Positions 5,078 through 5,191 of a stretch of 5,191 nucleotides of DNA are shown here, in pieces. The notes below the pieces were generated by a model. It had not been told where the DNA came from and did not search any database. It worked only from the letters and a program-made list of their open reading frames with translations. The first letter of the stretch is position 1. Each line of letters starts with the position of its first letter. Source of the stretch: a bacterium (lineage in GTDB: Bacteria > Bdellovibrionota_C > UBA2361 > SZUA-149); the NCBI GenBank assembly GCA_003230795.1, contig QIGM01000240.1:1-5191 (forward strand), read 5' to 3'. The translations under genes were made by a program, and so were the position numbers.

Positions 5078-5191
5078 CTACCCAATCAGCAGCAGCGCTA
5101 GCGCTGGCGCCTGATTCGCTTGGGCAAGTATGGCGGCCCCTGCTTGTTGTAGTATTTGATTCCGCACTAGTGTTGCAGCCTCTACCGCGAT
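5078..5191 (-). CDS. fliC: Flagellin, C-terminal 37 residues (5' part outside the window)
   Basis: Reading from the right edge, 37 codons end at TAG (5080-5078). The peptide contains AATLVRNQILQQAGAAILAQ and ends ANQAPALALLLIG. This is the conserved D0 C-terminal helix of bacterial flagellin (Flagellin_C family), whose usual form is xxxQILQQAGxxxLAQANQxPQxxLSLL(G/R). In the filament this helix packs with the N-terminal helix to form the inner core, and flagellin is exported by the flagellar type III system. The last residues (ALALLLIG) are more hydrophobic than the common QSVLSLLG form. The stop is 442 bases before the protease start, on the same strand. The paralogue name (fliC, flaA and so on) cannot be decided from this fragment. 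Confidence 0.9.
   Translation of the reverse strand: MAVEAATLVRNQILQQAGAAILAQANQAPALALLLIG

Overview
The window holds two protein genes, both on the minus strand and both cut by a window edge, separated by about 440 bp without a convincing gene. At the right edge (5078-5191) are the last 37 codons of a flagellin gene. From 4635 down to base 1 runs one uninterrupted reading frame of 1545 codons that leaves the window on the left without a stop. It encodes a very large secreted subtilisin-like protease (peptidase family S8). The flagellin tail indicates a flagellated bacterium. The flagellin ending, the moderate base composition and a candidate sigma-54 promoter would fit a Gammaproteobacterium or a relative, but that is inference and no lineage is proved here.

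The protease is modular. In order it has a signal peptide (residues 1-28), a propeptide (about 29-132) and an S8 catalytic domain (about 133-446) with an intact Asp170/His225/Ser389 triad and oxyanion Asn322. Then come six cadherin/Ig-like repeats (448-1318), an acidic linker with one thrombospondin type 3-like calcium loop (1319-1361), and the start of a C-terminal region with two copies of another beta-rich module (1382-1425 and 1501-1544). The most unusual part is the repeat array. Four of the six Ig-like units (1, 3, 5 and 6) carry a 72-75 residue aromatic-rich segment at the same internal position, and units 2 and 4 lack it. I cannot attach a family name to this inserted module.

The intergenic stretch (4636-5077) is not empty. 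It has a good match to a sigma-54 -24/-12 promoter (4711-4726) pointing into the protease gene. Further upstream are three perfect tandem copies of a 14-bp sequence (4859-4900), abutting a perfect 9-bp hairpin with a GAAA loop (4899-4920). A second 7-bp hairpin lies at 4947-4965. No intrinsic terminator is visible after the flagellin gene.

Working model (inference): a motile bacterium secretes a long multidomain, calcium-dependent protease. Its transcription may be tied to RpoN, a sigma factor that controls flagellar genes in many Gammaproteobacteria, which would link protease output to motility or surface colonisation. The Ig-like array and C-terminal modules would serve as spacer, substrate-binding or anchoring parts.
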